Positions 43,788 to 53,768 of a stretch of DNA of 64,000 nucleotides are shown piece by piece. Position 1 is the first letter of the stretch. Each line of letters begins with the position of its first letter. The notes under the pieces were generated by a model that was not told the DNA's origin, searched no databases, and saw only the letters and a program-made list of their open reading frames with translations. A program made the position numbers and the translations under genes. The DNA is from Nothopassalora personata (Eukaryota > Ascomycota > Dothideomycetes > Mycosphaerellales > Mycosphaerellaceae): positions 5,208,001-5,272,000 of the forward strand of contig CM066292.1 in the NCBI GenBank assembly GCA_033816765.1. Direction: 5' to 3'.

Positions 43788-44129
43788 GTGTCGCCTCCAA
43801 CAAGTGCCGTCAGAAGATCCTTTCGACATTCTGTGCGAACGAGACCATCTCCATCTCCATCTCCATCTACATTCAGCCATCTTCCAATCGCCGATGCCGA
43901 GCTGGACGCCCCGAATGTGGATCTGCGACTCGTCAAGATGGGTCTTCCAACAATGCGCCAAGATCACCCAGGTGATTCTGAGGTACTACGTCTCATGCAG
44001 CTGCATCCAGAGCAATATCTGTTCTTCCACGACCGAGCAGCAATACTTCCAGAAGTTGCAATCTCGGCGAGTATGGATTTAGTTAAAGAGGTTGTGGGCC
44101 CACGCTCTGAGAGCCGCGCGGCGTATTGA
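43401..44129 (+). pseudogene. LPxELR (2EXR-like) copy, frameshifted
   Basis: The ATG at 43401 gives MAVDCATDLLAGIRPRTRQR, then LSDAHPQLNRDALERMLDSG, the same N-terminal motif as the 40.8-kb copy. A donor-like GTATAA follows at about 43543. The next exon reads ASTASLAWSIFFTLPP and then slips at a run of seven C (43644-43650). In the shifted frame it is PELHNYMYDLAIPLSKPGWR and soon stops. One C too many therefore breaks the family core. A (CT)n run (43753-43783) further disrupts it, and only weak traces remain up to 44129. Confidence 0.55.
43753..43783 (+). repeat. (TC)n microsatellite
   Basis: About 15 TC units inside the broken LPxELR copy. Confidence 0.95.
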
Positions 44130-44610
44130 GGAGGTTCTTAGGGGATGCGGGTTGGTGTACGATGTGCTAAGATCGAAGCTCTCGGCGAAAAGAGGCAACG
44201 TACTCGTCAGTAGAGAGTGTTCTTGGCATGCTTTCTATGGGTTGCTCGAGGGCTGAAAGAATCGTGCTCTCTAAATTCATCCGCTGTGTGGCTACTAGTA
44301 ACACGTTGTACTCGAGATGCGCCACGAGAAGGACTAGTGTCATATGATTTCACCTCTTACACAGCGACATAGTCACCGTTGAACACTTTCTGAGCGAACA
44401 GAGCGCCATGGTGTCCTTCTTCTCAGGGTTCTGGTAAAGGTGCCTTTCGGCCAGTATTGCGATCTGCCCTTTCGACTACAAAGTATCTTGATGCCCATAA
44501 CTCGATACCACAGCCAGATGCCTCCACTTCCGGCAGTCTCTGATAATGTTACCATGCAAGCAATCGTCAACCAGAATATGCAGTGGATCAGACGCCAGCT
44601 TCAATAGCAG

Positions 44611-44981
44611 ATGCCATTGCTTACCGCCGAAGCTCTCAACAAAATCCTCTCTTTAGCCCAGAACACCATCGAAGAAGGGTTGGTTTATAGGAACAAAAAC
44701 ATCTCATGCAGCTGTCGAAACAGGACGTCTCTTTCTACGCGCTCCTCCCCGAGCTCCACAACATCGTCTACGCTCTGGTAATCCCAGATGCAGATGTCTG
44801 CATCCAAGGAAGTACAGTAACCTGCAAAGATGCCATCTATCGCTATGGCGCCAGACAATACCAGTCCAGTTACCTTCGATCCAAGGCCATGGGCTCCATC
44901 CATTACTTGAGTTTATTGTCGAATCCGACAAGAGACACTATCGATCTTCTACAGGGTAACATGCTTCACGGCGTATGTTGA
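44611..44981 (+). pseudogene. LPxELR (2EXR-like) copy, partial
   Basis: Around 44590-44690 the frame QWIRRQLQ-TAG-QMPLLTAEALNKILSLAQ repeats the N-terminal motif of the cluster but with an in-frame TAG just before the ATG at 44611. The core follows from about 44700 in a second frame, KQDVSFYALLPELHNIVYAL then VIPDADVCIQGS, and remains open to 44981. An intron of about 35 nt would be unusually short, so the join is uncertain. The C-terminal half of the family is missing. Confidence 0.5.
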
Positions 44982-45353
44982 CATGGCATCCGCAGCCTTC
45001 AGGCCTCCGATCTTGACACCAGGCAGTGTCAAAGACTGGCGGAAGTGGCAAAAATAGGATCTGGGTTCCGCTGCCAGCGCATTGCTCGTAGCATGGACGG
45101 TGTACTCTAGGTGAGCATCGCTTCCTGCCGCGCGAGAGGCCGCAGAGTGCAGAGGATGTTACCGAGGACTTGCAAATTCTGCGCTCTACAGGGCTGAAGC
45201 TGAGCGCGATATCGGTGGAGTTCGTAGATGCTGTTGAGTGAGAGGCGTGCGGTCTTGATCCTGTGAAGAGTTGGGAGCGGGAGAGGTGCTTGCAGTGGAC
45301 GCGGCTGGATGGAAATACGCAGTGGTCTAGATGCACAGTCATGACCTTTCGAG
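44982..45353. other. DNA between LPxELR copies
   Basis: Minus-strand frames here may be degenerate downstream parts of the 46.2-kb copy, but no segment is clearly recognisable. Confidence 0.3.
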
Positions 45354-46155
45354 CTAGACTCCCGGTATTGGTTTCCAATCCAGTTGGAACACACGCTCAA
45401 AGTTGTTGACTTCTCCGTCATCCCACAGAAGACCGTGGACTGTAGCTCCGACCGGAACACTGATGACACTTCGTGGCATGCCACAAATCCAAATTTGGAG
45501 AGTATTGACTACCTCCTCTATGCTTCGCGGCCTCCAAGCACTGCAATCTTCGAGATCGCACTTCTCCTCCAAGTCACATGGCGATGCCAGCGGCATCCTG
45601 ATGCGGAAATGTCTGATCATCGGAATCTGCTTTCGTCCCACGTGCTGCAGCCAGTCCGTCACGTCATAATAGTTGGTCCGTGGTCGTCCTGCGCAATCTT
45701 TACGTCGAGATAAGCGGTGAAATCTTCGCGCCATAGTATATGGGCAACGTCTCGTTCCCCAGTCGGCGACAAACATGAGTGATAGGTGGCGGCATGGAAT
45801 TCCTCCATTCGGCATGCTCAGTGTCAAGACGTGCGGTACCGTCAAGGCTATTACCACAGTAAAGCACGCCAAGATCTTCGACTTCGAGTCTGAGGTTCTG
45901 GATATAGACATGTCCGTCATCCTTGCGTTCGTTGAGATCGACCTAATCAAGATTGTTGCCTTCAAGGATTACGAATTCGTAGATGCGATTGCGTAGCTAG
46001 GCGGGTAGCTTCTTGAAGAAGTTGAATCGCACCCGAGAATCTTCTGTCGCGACGACTTGTCGTTGAAGGAGGCCAATGATGGTGCGTTCGGCTTCTGCAA
46101 GCACTCTCTGAGGGCAGCGGCGTTCAAGAAAAGTGTCCGCCGCAGTAGTTGTCAT
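45354..46155 (-). pseudogene. LPxELR (2EXR-like) copy, multiple stops
   Basis: From the ATG at 46155 the frame reads MTTTAADTFLERRCPQRVLA, then EAERTIIGLLQRQVVATEDS and FFKKLPA-TAG-LRNRIYEFVILEG. The stop falls exactly on the Glu of the LPAELRNRIYEF core (GAG to TAG). A second TAG follows after GNNLD. The family continues (NSMPPPITHVCRRLGNETLP, IYYGAKIS), then a TAA, then a frame change into DYYDVTDWLQHVGRKQIPM-like sequence down to the stop at 45354. It is clearly a full-length but dead copy. Confidence 0.65.
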
Positions 46156-46433
46156 CTCGTGAAATCCAGGTTGCAGTCGACGATGGCTAGCATTTCTGGG
46201 CTGTTACTAGTCTCCATTGTCGTATCATGCGCCATCATTGCGGTTGATGATCTTGATGAAGGGCTGAAGGTGTACGCATAGCGGGTTTGGTTCTTGTCCC
46301 ACGCATCGATCTTCAAGATAAGCTTATTTTTGGAGACACATTCTGAGTCATGCAGCCAAACCACCAAACTTGCCACAGCATCGCAACACAATCTCACCAT
46401 GGCCGCTGCCAAACAATGGCTCTTTCTCGCGAA
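46156..46433. other. Short spacer before the sirtuin 3' end
   Basis: Nothing is supported here beyond the likely sirtuin 3' UTR. Confidence 0.35.
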
Positions 46434-47603
46434 CTACAACTTGGAATTGTCAGGCTTGTCGCCTTCGCTCTTACTTCCAGCAGCTGGCGTAAAGCTGTCA
46501 ACACGTGGACCTCCAACGAAGACATGATTCAGGTCATTCTCTTCGGTCGATCTCGTGATCGTCGTGCTCGCCTCTTCCGTCTTCGCCTCGCCTGGTAAGC
46601 GTTCGTTCCGTACCCGCTGCTGGTGGTACTTGGATAAATTCAATGTCTCGTCAACTTCTTTCGTGAGCTTAGCCACCTCTTCCTGGAACGCCTCGTCTCT
46701 AGACTTCTTGCTCGCAGCCTTGGAATCTTGTGCTGTCTTTGGCGCTGTCCTGGCCCATAAAGCTTCGAGTTCCTCTAGCCAGCCAAGCTCTTTTGCCAGC
46801 TTCCGCACACCGTCATCACAGTCTCCTAGGATACAGACATCGTCAGATCTTCCCCCTAATCCTCCAACACGCTCCCTGTTCAGCAGCAATCTTGGAGTTC
46901 CATCTCGAACCATCTGTGGCAGACTTGCGAATGGCTGCACGGTCAAGCTAGATCCGATCACGATCGCAAGGTTTGCCTCGGCAGGCTTGTCTCGGTTCTC
47001 AAAGAAGGCTGCAGGTAGTTGTTCGCCAAAGAAAACGATCTCTGGTTTGACGAGACCTTCGCAGTCGTGACATCGTGGTATGGTCTTGTTGTTGATGTGT
47101 TCTCTGATCTCGTGGTCTGGATATGGTTGTTTGCACTCGATACAGCTTTGACGAGCAAAAGATCCATGCGCTTCGATGATCTTGTCGTCGTGTACTCCCG
47201 CTTCTCGCTCTAGACAGTCGATGTTCTGCGTGAAGAGCTTGAGCAGGAGGCCCTTATCTTGCAGGAGCCGTATGAAGGAGTGTGTTATGGTTGGCCGATA
47301 CTTGCCAGGGTAGAGCTCGTGCGCAAGAGTATAGAATGGCTCCGGCTTCTCCCTGAAGTAGCTAATGTCGAACACTGCTTCCGCATATGGTAGATTGAGT
47401 CTTGCCAAGTTTGCATACAGACCTGTCTCGGGTGATCTAAAGTCAGGTATGCCAGCGCTTGTGCTGATACCAGCACCAGTCATGACTACGATTTTGTCCG
47501 CCTTGCCACTCCTAATGTACTCTGCCACAGCCTCGATCGTGCGGCCTGTCAGGGTTTGAGGTGGAATCGCCTCATCTATCGGCGAACTTTCTTCGTTGCC
47601 CAT
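46434..47603 (-). CDS. NAD-dependent protein deacetylase, Hst2-type sirtuin
   Basis: This is a single exon. The frame is open for 83 codons upstream, but the ATG at 47603 starts at the conserved MGNEESSPIDEAIPPQTL, giving 389 residues. Catalytic features: MTGAGISTSAGIPDFRSPET (NAD binding), FTQNIDCLERE, catalytic His in EAHGSFARQSCIEC, zinc Cys pairs SCIEC and RCHDC, KPEIVFFGEQLP, and VIGSSLTVQPF, then LLLNRE. This is the Sir2 class I (SIRT2/Hst2) layout. The start fits the MGxxxS rule for N-myristoylation, as seen in some fungal Hst2 proteins. The C-terminal 130 residues are charged, coiled and low complexity. It is probably cytoplasmic or nuclear and deacetylates histones (for example H4K16) or other proteins. 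Confidence 0.92.
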   Translation of the reverse strand: MGNEESSPIDEAIPPQTLTGRTIEAVAEYIRSGKADKIVVMTGAGISTSAGIPDFRSPETGLYANLARLNLPYAEAVFDISYFREKPEPFYTLAHELYPGKYRPTITHSFIRLLQDKGLLLKLFTQNIDCLEREAGVHDDKIIEAHGSFARQSCIECKQPYPDHEIREHINNKTIPRCHDCEGLVKPEIVFFGEQLPAAFFENRDKPAEANLAIVIGSSLTVQPFASLPQMVRDGTPRLLLNRERVGGLGGRSDDVCILGDCDDGVRKLAKELGWLEELEALWARTAPKTAQDSKAASKKSRDEAFQEEVAKLTKEVDETLNLSKYHQQRVRNERLPGEAKTEEASTTITRSTEENDLNHVFVGGPRVDSFTPAAGSKSEGDKPDNSKL

Positions 47604-48304
47604 CTTGAAGATCCGTCCAACTGACCCTCGCCAGGAGTTCTTACCCTTTGGCTTGCCGCCTTTTTGATGGCGGTAGTCCTTATTTTTACGACCTATGGCT
47701 ACGACTAGTGCTCTCAGAAAGCCGATTTTGACAGTGGCAACTCGGGTCTGCTGGCTGGGTTCTGCGGCTTCTTCCTGGGATCGGAGGAGAAAAGAATCGC
47801 TAGTCTGCCACTGAGCGTACCTTTGACTGACCACGACCGAAGTGTACAGCAACCAGTGAAAAGCCAGACCTACTTCTTGTCCTCAGGATGCAAATCTGCA
47901 CCTCTGGATGTGGGTCGGTAGGATGAGTAATCGGAATCCGCAGGGCTATCAGCCACTGTGCCAAGGTCTTGTGCCGCGACAAGTAATTCTTCGGCAAAGT
48001 CTGTCGAGATTTTATGAATTATGCAAAGAGAAGTCGCTGCACATGCACAATGCAGCTTGCCGGCCGAGTGCACGCCAAGCATTAGTTCTACGTCATCTTC
48101 CCGGCATATACCGAGCCACGTTCGGCCACGTTCTGATCGACGATCAGGCTGTTGCCGGGACGCTCTCGGACGCAACTTCATATTCGAAGCAGGGCATTTG
48201 AAGAAGGATACAAGAAGTGCTCGGTTCTTGACTCTCGTCTGAAGCACTGTCATCTCGAAGTCACGTTCTCCACTGATGACCTGATCAATCTTTGATCGTT
48301 TTGG
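47604..48304. other. Divergent promoter region, with one unassigned ORF
   Basis: This is shared upstream DNA of the sirtuin (minus) and the DLH-SnoaL gene (plus). A 127-codon ATG frame lies at 47870-48253 on the minus strand. It has no domain, signal peptide or family resemblance, and I do not call it a gene. Confidence 0.4.
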
Positions 48305-49578
48305 ATGGACAATGTTCGAAAGGTAAGCAACTTCTCAATGCGCGCAGCGCGCCGCCCATCACAGGTAGCCTCCAATCTAAACAGAAACGCTCGAGCTTAG
48401 CAAGCCCCCAAGAGTCCACGTCACAGCCGACGATGCCGAATTCGACATCTCAATCCTCCAACACCTGAAAGACGAAGGTTTCAACGTGACATATCTCCCC
48501 TGGAACGGAGGTGGCAAAGCTTATCGGACAGAACTTGCCCATCTCGCCGACGATCTCGAACTCGGTACGACCGTTTCCTCAATACCCGTCGGACGGGACA
48601 CTCACTAATGCGACAATCCCAGGAGAGAGTTATGCGATCGTTGCGTACGCCTCCGCCGCGGCCGACTGCCTAGACTTCCACATCAAACCACAACCCCACC
48701 TCGCGGCACTAATAGCCTACTACCCAACCAACATCCCCAGCCCAAAAACCACATACCCTACCCAACTCTCTGTACTCTGCCACATAGCCGGGTCTCAAGG
48801 ATTCGCTCCAGCATTCCCATCCTATACATATCGCAATGCGCAGCCAGGTTTCGCGGAATCCGATTTGGAGGAATATAGTAAAGTCGCCGCCTCGCTAGCA
48901 TGGACGAGGACCTTACGGGTGTTGAGGAAAGCGTTTAAAGTCGATAAAGGGGAGGAAAATGAAGGAATTAGGGAAGCGCATTCAGCGGCGGTGTATCTGA
49001 GTAAAGATGTGGAAAGAGTCATGACGGCGTTTGCGGAAGATGCGTATGCGACTTTCGTGCCGACGATGACTGGAGGGATTGATCGGAAGGAATTGTTCTT
49101 GTTTTATAAGGACTATTTCCTGCCTTCGTCGCCACCGTCGCTGAATATCCGGCTGGTGAGCAGAACGACGGGGATTGACCGAGTCGTTGATGAGATGGTG
49201 ATCAGCTTCAAGCACAGCCAGGAGATGCCTTGGATCCTGCCTGGCGTGGAGGCGACGAATAGGGTTGTGCATGTGGCGCTTGTGTCGATTGTCGCGGTGA
49301 GGGGTGGCAAGCTGGTGAGTGAGCACATGTATTGGGACCAGGCGAGCGTGCTGGTGCAGGTGGGTTTGCTGGACCCGAAGTTGGTGCCGGAGAGCTTCCA
49401 GAAGCAGGGCTTGAAGAGGTTGCCGGTGGTCGGAGTGGATTCGGCTAGTAAGGTGTTGGATGAGGAGAGCAAGCCGAGTAATGAATTGATCCCGGGCTGG
49501 CGAGTGACGAAGCAAAATGCTTCGATGCCTGTCCGGCCGAAGCAGGCGGTCAAGGGTGGTCCGGCTAGCAAGTCGTGA
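48305..49578 (+). CDS. Dienelactone hydrolase-like protein with SnoaL-like C-terminus
   Basis: The main exon (about 48623-49578) and the one before it (about 48385-48564) are joined by a 58-nt intron (GTACGA..CCAG), giving DLEL-GESYAIVAYASAAADC. The upstream exon reads KPPRVHVTADDAEFDISIL, then VTYLPWNGGGKAYRTELAHL. Residues up to about 210 resemble the alpha/beta-hydrolase DLH family (AALIAYYPTNIPSPKTTY, HIAGSQG). The last 150 (ERVMTAFAEDAYATFVPTMT, LVSRTTGIDRVVDEMVISFK, VVHVALVSIVAVRGGKLVSE) form an NTF2/SnoaL-like fold. The nucleophile region is degenerate compared with active DLH. The first exon is unresolved: the ATG at 48305 with the GTAAGC donor at 48323 leaves the wrong phase, so the true start may differ. 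Confidence 0.7.
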
Positions 49579-49642
49579 AGGGGCCAGTCTTCGGAAAATT
49601 CAGATTTGGCACTGAACGGATGCTGGGCAGAAATGCTGTAGC

Positions 49643-51088
49643 TCAACCTGAAGACACAAATTTGCAGGTCGGAAGGCGGTACTCTGGCACACACCAGTAT
49701 GGACGACGAATACCTTCCCAATTCGCACCGGGGTTCGAAGTCTGAGCAAGGTCTGGCACCTTGAGGATGGTCCACTCCACGTCCATGCCGGCATCGAACA
49801 AATCGAGCTCGACGACCTGCAAAGTTACGTTAGCACGAGCCAGGAAGAGAAAGACAACCTCAGGACTCACCTTAGTGTAAACATCATAGCAGACCTGGCG
49901 ATCAGCACCAAGACCATTATAGAAGCCAAAGCGGCCATTGGTGTCCATCAGCGCAATGACATGCTCCTGGAAGAGCTCCTTGAGATCCTTGTAATCTTCT
50001 GCGTACGTGTCGTAGTAAATGCCATCGAGAACCACACCCTGCTCAACAAGCTTGGGCAGAACATCCTGCCACTTGCCTTCATGAACCGTGACGTTCGGCA
50101 TGTCGTGCCATCCTTCTCTTCGCAGCTTCTCCATGACCTCTGGGTGTGCTTCGATGATGTGGTGCATCTCTGGGTCGTTCGCGAGGAACATCTTATCCAC
50201 GATACCCATGCCGTGGCCGATGTTCATCGTTCTGAGACCTTTCTTGTAGCAGATTTGATCGGCGGAGACTTTCATGATCTCGGTCTCCCAGTCCATCATG
50301 ACTGCGTTCTTGTCGGAGTCGAGGAGGCGGCCTTCGGAGTAGGTCAATTTCGAGGCTAAGTAGGCTTCGCTGTCGACATTTGGGTTCGAAAGGACCGGCT
50401 CGGTGGTGTGCTCGCCGGTCTCGTCGGTCTGTGTGATGGTGGGCACGCTCGAGTGTCCGCCTGCTGCGGTGTCGCCGACCTTGGTGGATGGGTTTGGGGA
50501 AGGGTCCATGCCGTCTAGGTCCATGGCAGTGCCGTTCGTTTGTCCATTCATTGTGGAAGTGATGCCTCCCGGAGTTGGCTCCATACCATCGATCGCATCA
50601 TCGTCGTGGTCGTCGTCTGCATCGTCGTCGGGTAGCAAGTCGTACTGGTCGAGTCTGCCGAAGAGGAGCTCTGCGCGCACACCAGCTGCCACAATCTCCT
50701 CGTACACCTTCTTCAGGCCTAGACGTAAGGCAATGCAGCCAGGAGTGTCGTCGTGGTTGTCAAGCTCGTTCCAGATGGCGCCATTCTCAAACAGCAGCCT
50801 CACAGTCGCCAAAGCAGACTCTTCGGTTAGAGCATGGCCGTGCACAGCGTCCCCCTCGTCGTCGAGATGCTCATCTCCCAAGTCACTATCCGACTCGCAT
50901 GCAGCGACGGCGGCGTGTAGCGGTGAGAAGCCCGTGTCCGGATCTTGTATTCTTGCGTCGCCAGTGCGGAGCAGCTTTTTGAGTGTCTCGACATCGTGAT
51001 TCGTGGCGGCGAGGAGGATCTCGTCGTTGGTTGTGTCAGTGTCGACGGCCATTGCGGCGTCGCTCTGTGCGGGGTTCGCCATAATCAT
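49643..51088 (-). CDS. RMT2: Protein arginine N5-methyltransferase RMT2
   Basis: RMT2 methylates the internal delta nitrogen of arginine, in yeast on ribosomal protein L12. The frame is open from the ATG at 51088 to the stop at 49643, but 49870-49817 is a perfect intron (GTGAGT..GCAG, 54 nt). Removing it gives DVYTK-VVELDLFDAGMDVEW and a 463-residue protein. The N-terminal ankyrin-like part has DEILLAATNHDVETLKKLLR, GFSPLHAAVAAC and NELDNHDDTPGCIAL. An acidic Asp-rich linker (DDDADDDHDDDA) is at about 152-163. The SAM-dependent methyltransferase domain has MMDWETEIMK, RTMNIGHGMGIVDKMF, HIIEAHPEVMEKL, and GIYYDTYAEDYKDL. It ends PYWCVPEYRLPTCKF, as expected. Confidence 0.93.
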   Translation of the reverse strand: MIMANPAQSDAAMAVDTDTTNDEILLAATNHDVETLKKLLRTGDARIQDPDTGFSPLHAAVAACESDSDLGDEHLDDEGDAVHGHALTEESALATVRLLFENGAIWNELDNHDDTPGCIALRLGLKKVYEEIVAAGVRAELLFGRLDQYDLLPDDDADDDHDDDAIDGMEPTPGGITSTMNGQTNGTAMDLDGMDPSPNPSTKVGDTAAGGHSSVPTITQTDETGEHTTEPVLSNPNVDSEAYLASKLTYSEGRLLDSDKNAVMMDWETEIMKVSADQICYKKGLRTMNIGHGMGIVDKMFLANDPEMHHIIEAHPEVMEKLRREGWHDMPNVTVHEGKWQDVLPKLVEQGVVLDGIYYDTYAEDYKDLKELFQEHVIALMDTNGRFGFYNGLGADRQVCYDVYTKVSPEVVFLFLARANVTLQVVELDLFDAGMDVEWTILKVPDLAQTSNPGANWEGIRRPYWCVPEYRLPTCKFVSSG

Positions 51089-51644
51089 GGTCTGTACACA
51101 GGGGAAGGACTCGGTCTCTTAGCGAATCTTCACCAAGAAGTTTTTAGGAACATGACACGCTTAAAATTGATCCCCGCCTTTTGCTGCCGACCCTTGAACC
51201 GTAGGGCTGAACATGATGGTCAAGTGTGTGTATGTACATGGTACAGTACAGTACATACATGGAGTGAAAGCCGGCAAAGACACCACTCATCATATCGTCG
51301 TGATATCAACAGTCCATTGACAGAATGTCTGCCTTGTTACACTCTCCGTGCAGGGGGCATCGAACGCACACACCTCGGCGTGATGGCGTCGCTCCGATTC
51401 ATTTAGGGCAGGAACATCAAATATTGACGGCAGCTAGCTGGACGATACTGGATTTTGATTGGGACGCGACGCGTGAGAGTTGTCAGCGGTGCCACAGGTG
51501 CCAGCAGTGAAGATCGCACCCAGACCCAATTTCCAGTTTCCAGGCCGCATTCACTCTACGTAAAGGAAGTACCATCACTGTCGCACTGCAGCGATCGTTG
51601 TGCACGTGATTCCTGGCAACATAATCCGGCTCATCCTTGTTTTT
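51089..51644. other. Divergent promoter region (RMT2 / sterol acyltransferase)
   Basis: This is about 560 nt of shared upstream DNA with no gene. It contains a perfect 9-bp inverted repeat (listed separately). Confidence 0.45.
51229..51259. repeat. 9-bp inverted repeat in a divergent promoter
   Basis: TGTATGTAC (51229-51237) and GTACATACA (51251-51259) are exact reverse complements with a 13-nt, itself GTAC-rich, spacer. It could be a regulatory site or a chance GTAC cluster. Confidence 0.55.
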
Positions 51645-53768
51645 ATGGCCGACGCTGATCCATTAGCCGCCACACGACCTCGGCTTGCCGCAAAGGACAC
51701 ACTCGATGCACCAACGTTAACGGGCACATTCGCCAAAGATGGCATCGCAACATTTCACGACGTTCGCGAGCTCGGGAACAACGGACGACCCTCGTCCGCG
51801 AGACACACCACCGGCCCAGGATTCGAGGATGAGACCATGCTCGGATCCTCCGGAGCCACCACTGCCGCCATATCAGACGACTCCGACGAGTCCGTAGAGA
51901 ATTATGCTGAGCTGGACCTCAATCCAGATACTCTCATTCTCAACGCACGGAAGAGCTGGGACCGCACCTATCGACCCTCCGCCATGGACACCCAAGCCAG
52001 ACCAGATCCCACGCGCAGAGACTCCTTGTCCCTCGATACGGCAGGACATCGAAAGAGGAATAGCATACAAGTCAAGTTGGCGCGGACTGACAAGAAGGGT
52101 CGCTATATCCTCACTGCCGACGACCCAGAGATCAAGGAGATTCTGCGAAGAGGCATCGAGAGGGAAGAGGCAGAAGCACAGGGCAAGAAGCCGCGCTCCC
52201 GATTTCGAGACCTGATCTTCACGAGGCAATTCACCACGTTTGATCGTCAGAATCCAGCGAGTGCCGACAGTCCCTTCTTTGGCTTCTTCACGCTCTTCTG
52301 GCTATGCATGGCATTGATCTTCTTCCAGGTCGCTTTGCGGAACTGGCGAGACTATGGCAGCATCTTTGGCTACAACCAAGTCCTCAAAATGATGATGAGT
52401 CGGGATCTGATAGTGCTGGGTCTGACCGATGGCGTCATGTGTGCTGCATGCTTCGAAGGTGTACTGTTCCAGAAGCTGGTGCAGAAGGGCTACATCAACT
52501 GGGCCAAGAGCGGATGGATCCTGCAGCATCTTTGGCAGAGTGCATATCTAGGAGCCATTATCGGGTGGGCCTACTTTCGGGAGTGGCCGTGGACGCATAC
52601 CATCTTTGCAGTGCTGCACGGGCTGGTGTTCCTGATGAAGCAGCACAGCTACGCCTTCTACAACGGCTACCTGTCTAGCGTAGCTCGTCGGAAAGCGCTA
52701 CTTGAGGAGAAGCTGAAAGTGCTGGAAGCCATGGAGCCTGTGCAATCTCCACTCAACAGCCCCCATTCGGCATCCATTGGTGACCCCTTCGCGAGTGGAG
52801 CGGACGTGAACGGACAAGCGACCGGAGGCGCACCAACTCACAGACGACGACCATCGATGGGCCCACGTACCAGCACGAATCTCAAAACCGAGAAGTCAGA
52901 CGTCGCCAATGTCGCCGCAGCCATTGAGCTAGGCGCCATTGATGAAGACCAAATGACCATATTCGCCTCCGTAATCCGCCACGAAATTGACGACCTCAAC
53001 AAAGAACTCCAAGGCAAGAGCGAAGGCAGCAAGAAAGCCTACCCCCAGAACCTCACCATCAGCAACATGGCCGAATACGTCTGCCTCCCCACTCTCGTCT
53101 ACGAACTCGATTACCCCCGCCAAGAAACAACCAACTGGTGGTACGTCGCCGAAAAGACCGTCGCAACCTTCGGCATCCTGTGCGTAATGCAAGTTGTCTC
53201 GCAGGGTTACATCTACCCACTGGTCGCCAAGACCAACAGGATGAAAGAAATTGGCATGTCCCTCGATCAACGCTGGCGAGAATTCCCATTCATTGTGAGC
53301 GATATGCTCTTCCCCATGCTCATCGAACAACTCCTCACCTGGTACCTCATTTGGGAATGTATCCTCAACGTCCTCGCCGAAGTGACCGGCTTCGCGGACC
53401 GTGGCTTCTACGGCGACTGGTGGAACTCCGTGACCTGGGATCAGTACGCTCGCGACTGGAATAGGCCTGTCCATAATTTCTTGTTGAGGCATGTCTACCA
53501 CAGCAGCATCAGCTCGTTCCATATGAGCAAGCCGGGCGCCACGTTTGTCACTTTCCTGCTGAGTGCGCTGGTCCATGAGATGTGTATGGCGCTGATTTTC
53601 AAGAAGATAAGAGGGTACCTGTTTTGGATGCAGTTGTTGCAGATGCCGCTTGTGGCGTTTAGTCGGAGTAAACTTATGAGAGGGAAGGCGATTCTGGGGA
53701 ATACGCTTTTTTGGTTGGGAATGTTCATTGGGCCGGCTATGTTGACGAGTCTATATCTTGTTGTATGA
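51645..53768 (+). CDS. Sterol O-acyltransferase (ACAT/ARE family)
   Basis: This ER membrane enzyme of the MBOAT superfamily esterifies ergosterol with fatty acyl-CoA for storage in lipid droplets. It is a single exon; the first ATG is at 51645 (MADADPLAATRPRLAAKDTL), giving 707 residues. The first about 215 residues are soluble and Ser/Asp-rich. About eight or more membrane spans follow (FFGFFTLFWLCMALIFFQVA, IVLGLTDGVMCAACFEGVLF). The family signature is complete: FYGDWWNSVTWDQYARDWNR (FYxDWWN) and the catalytic-His region FVTFLLSALVHEMCMALIFK. A polar loop with HRRRPSMGPRT lies between spans (about 370-470). The length is slightly above yeast ARE2. Confidence 0.94.
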   Translation: MADADPLAATRPRLAAKDTLDAPTLTGTFAKDGIATFHDVRELGNNGRPSSARHTTGPGFEDETMLGSSGATTAAISDDSDESVENYAELDLNPDTLILNARKSWDRTYRPSAMDTQARPDPTRRDSLSLDTAGHRKRNSIQVKLARTDKKGRYILTADDPEIKEILRRGIEREEAEAQGKKPRSRFRDLIFTRQFTTFDRQNPASADSPFFGFFTLFWLCMALIFFQVALRNWRDYGSIFGYNQVLKMMMSRDLIVLGLTDGVMCAACFEGVLFQKLVQKGYINWAKSGWILQHLWQSAYLGAIIGWAYFREWPWTHTIFAVLHGLVFLMKQHSYAFYNGYLSSVARRKALLEEKLKVLEAMEPVQSPLNSPHSASIGDPFASGADVNGQATGGAPTHRRRPSMGPRTSTNLKTEKSDVANVAAAIELGAIDEDQMTIFASVIRHEIDDLNKELQGKSEGSKKAYPQNLTISNMAEYVCLPTLVYELDYPRQETTNWWYVAEKTVATFGILCVMQVVSQGYIYPLVAKTNRMKEIGMSLDQRWREFPFIVSDMLFPMLIEQLLTWYLIWECILNVLAEVTGFADRGFYGDWWNSVTWDQYARDWNRPVHNFLLRHVYHSSISSFHMSKPGATFVTFLLSALVHEMCMALIFKKIRGYLFWMQLLQMPLVAFSRSKLMRGKAILGNTLFWLGMFIGPAMLTSLYLVV

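Noticed and set aside
46350..46598. LPxELR-like phrase (SRELQLGIVRLV) on the + strand
   Set aside because: It is antisense to the sirtuin C-terminus and lacks the N-terminal motif of the cluster; probably coincidence.
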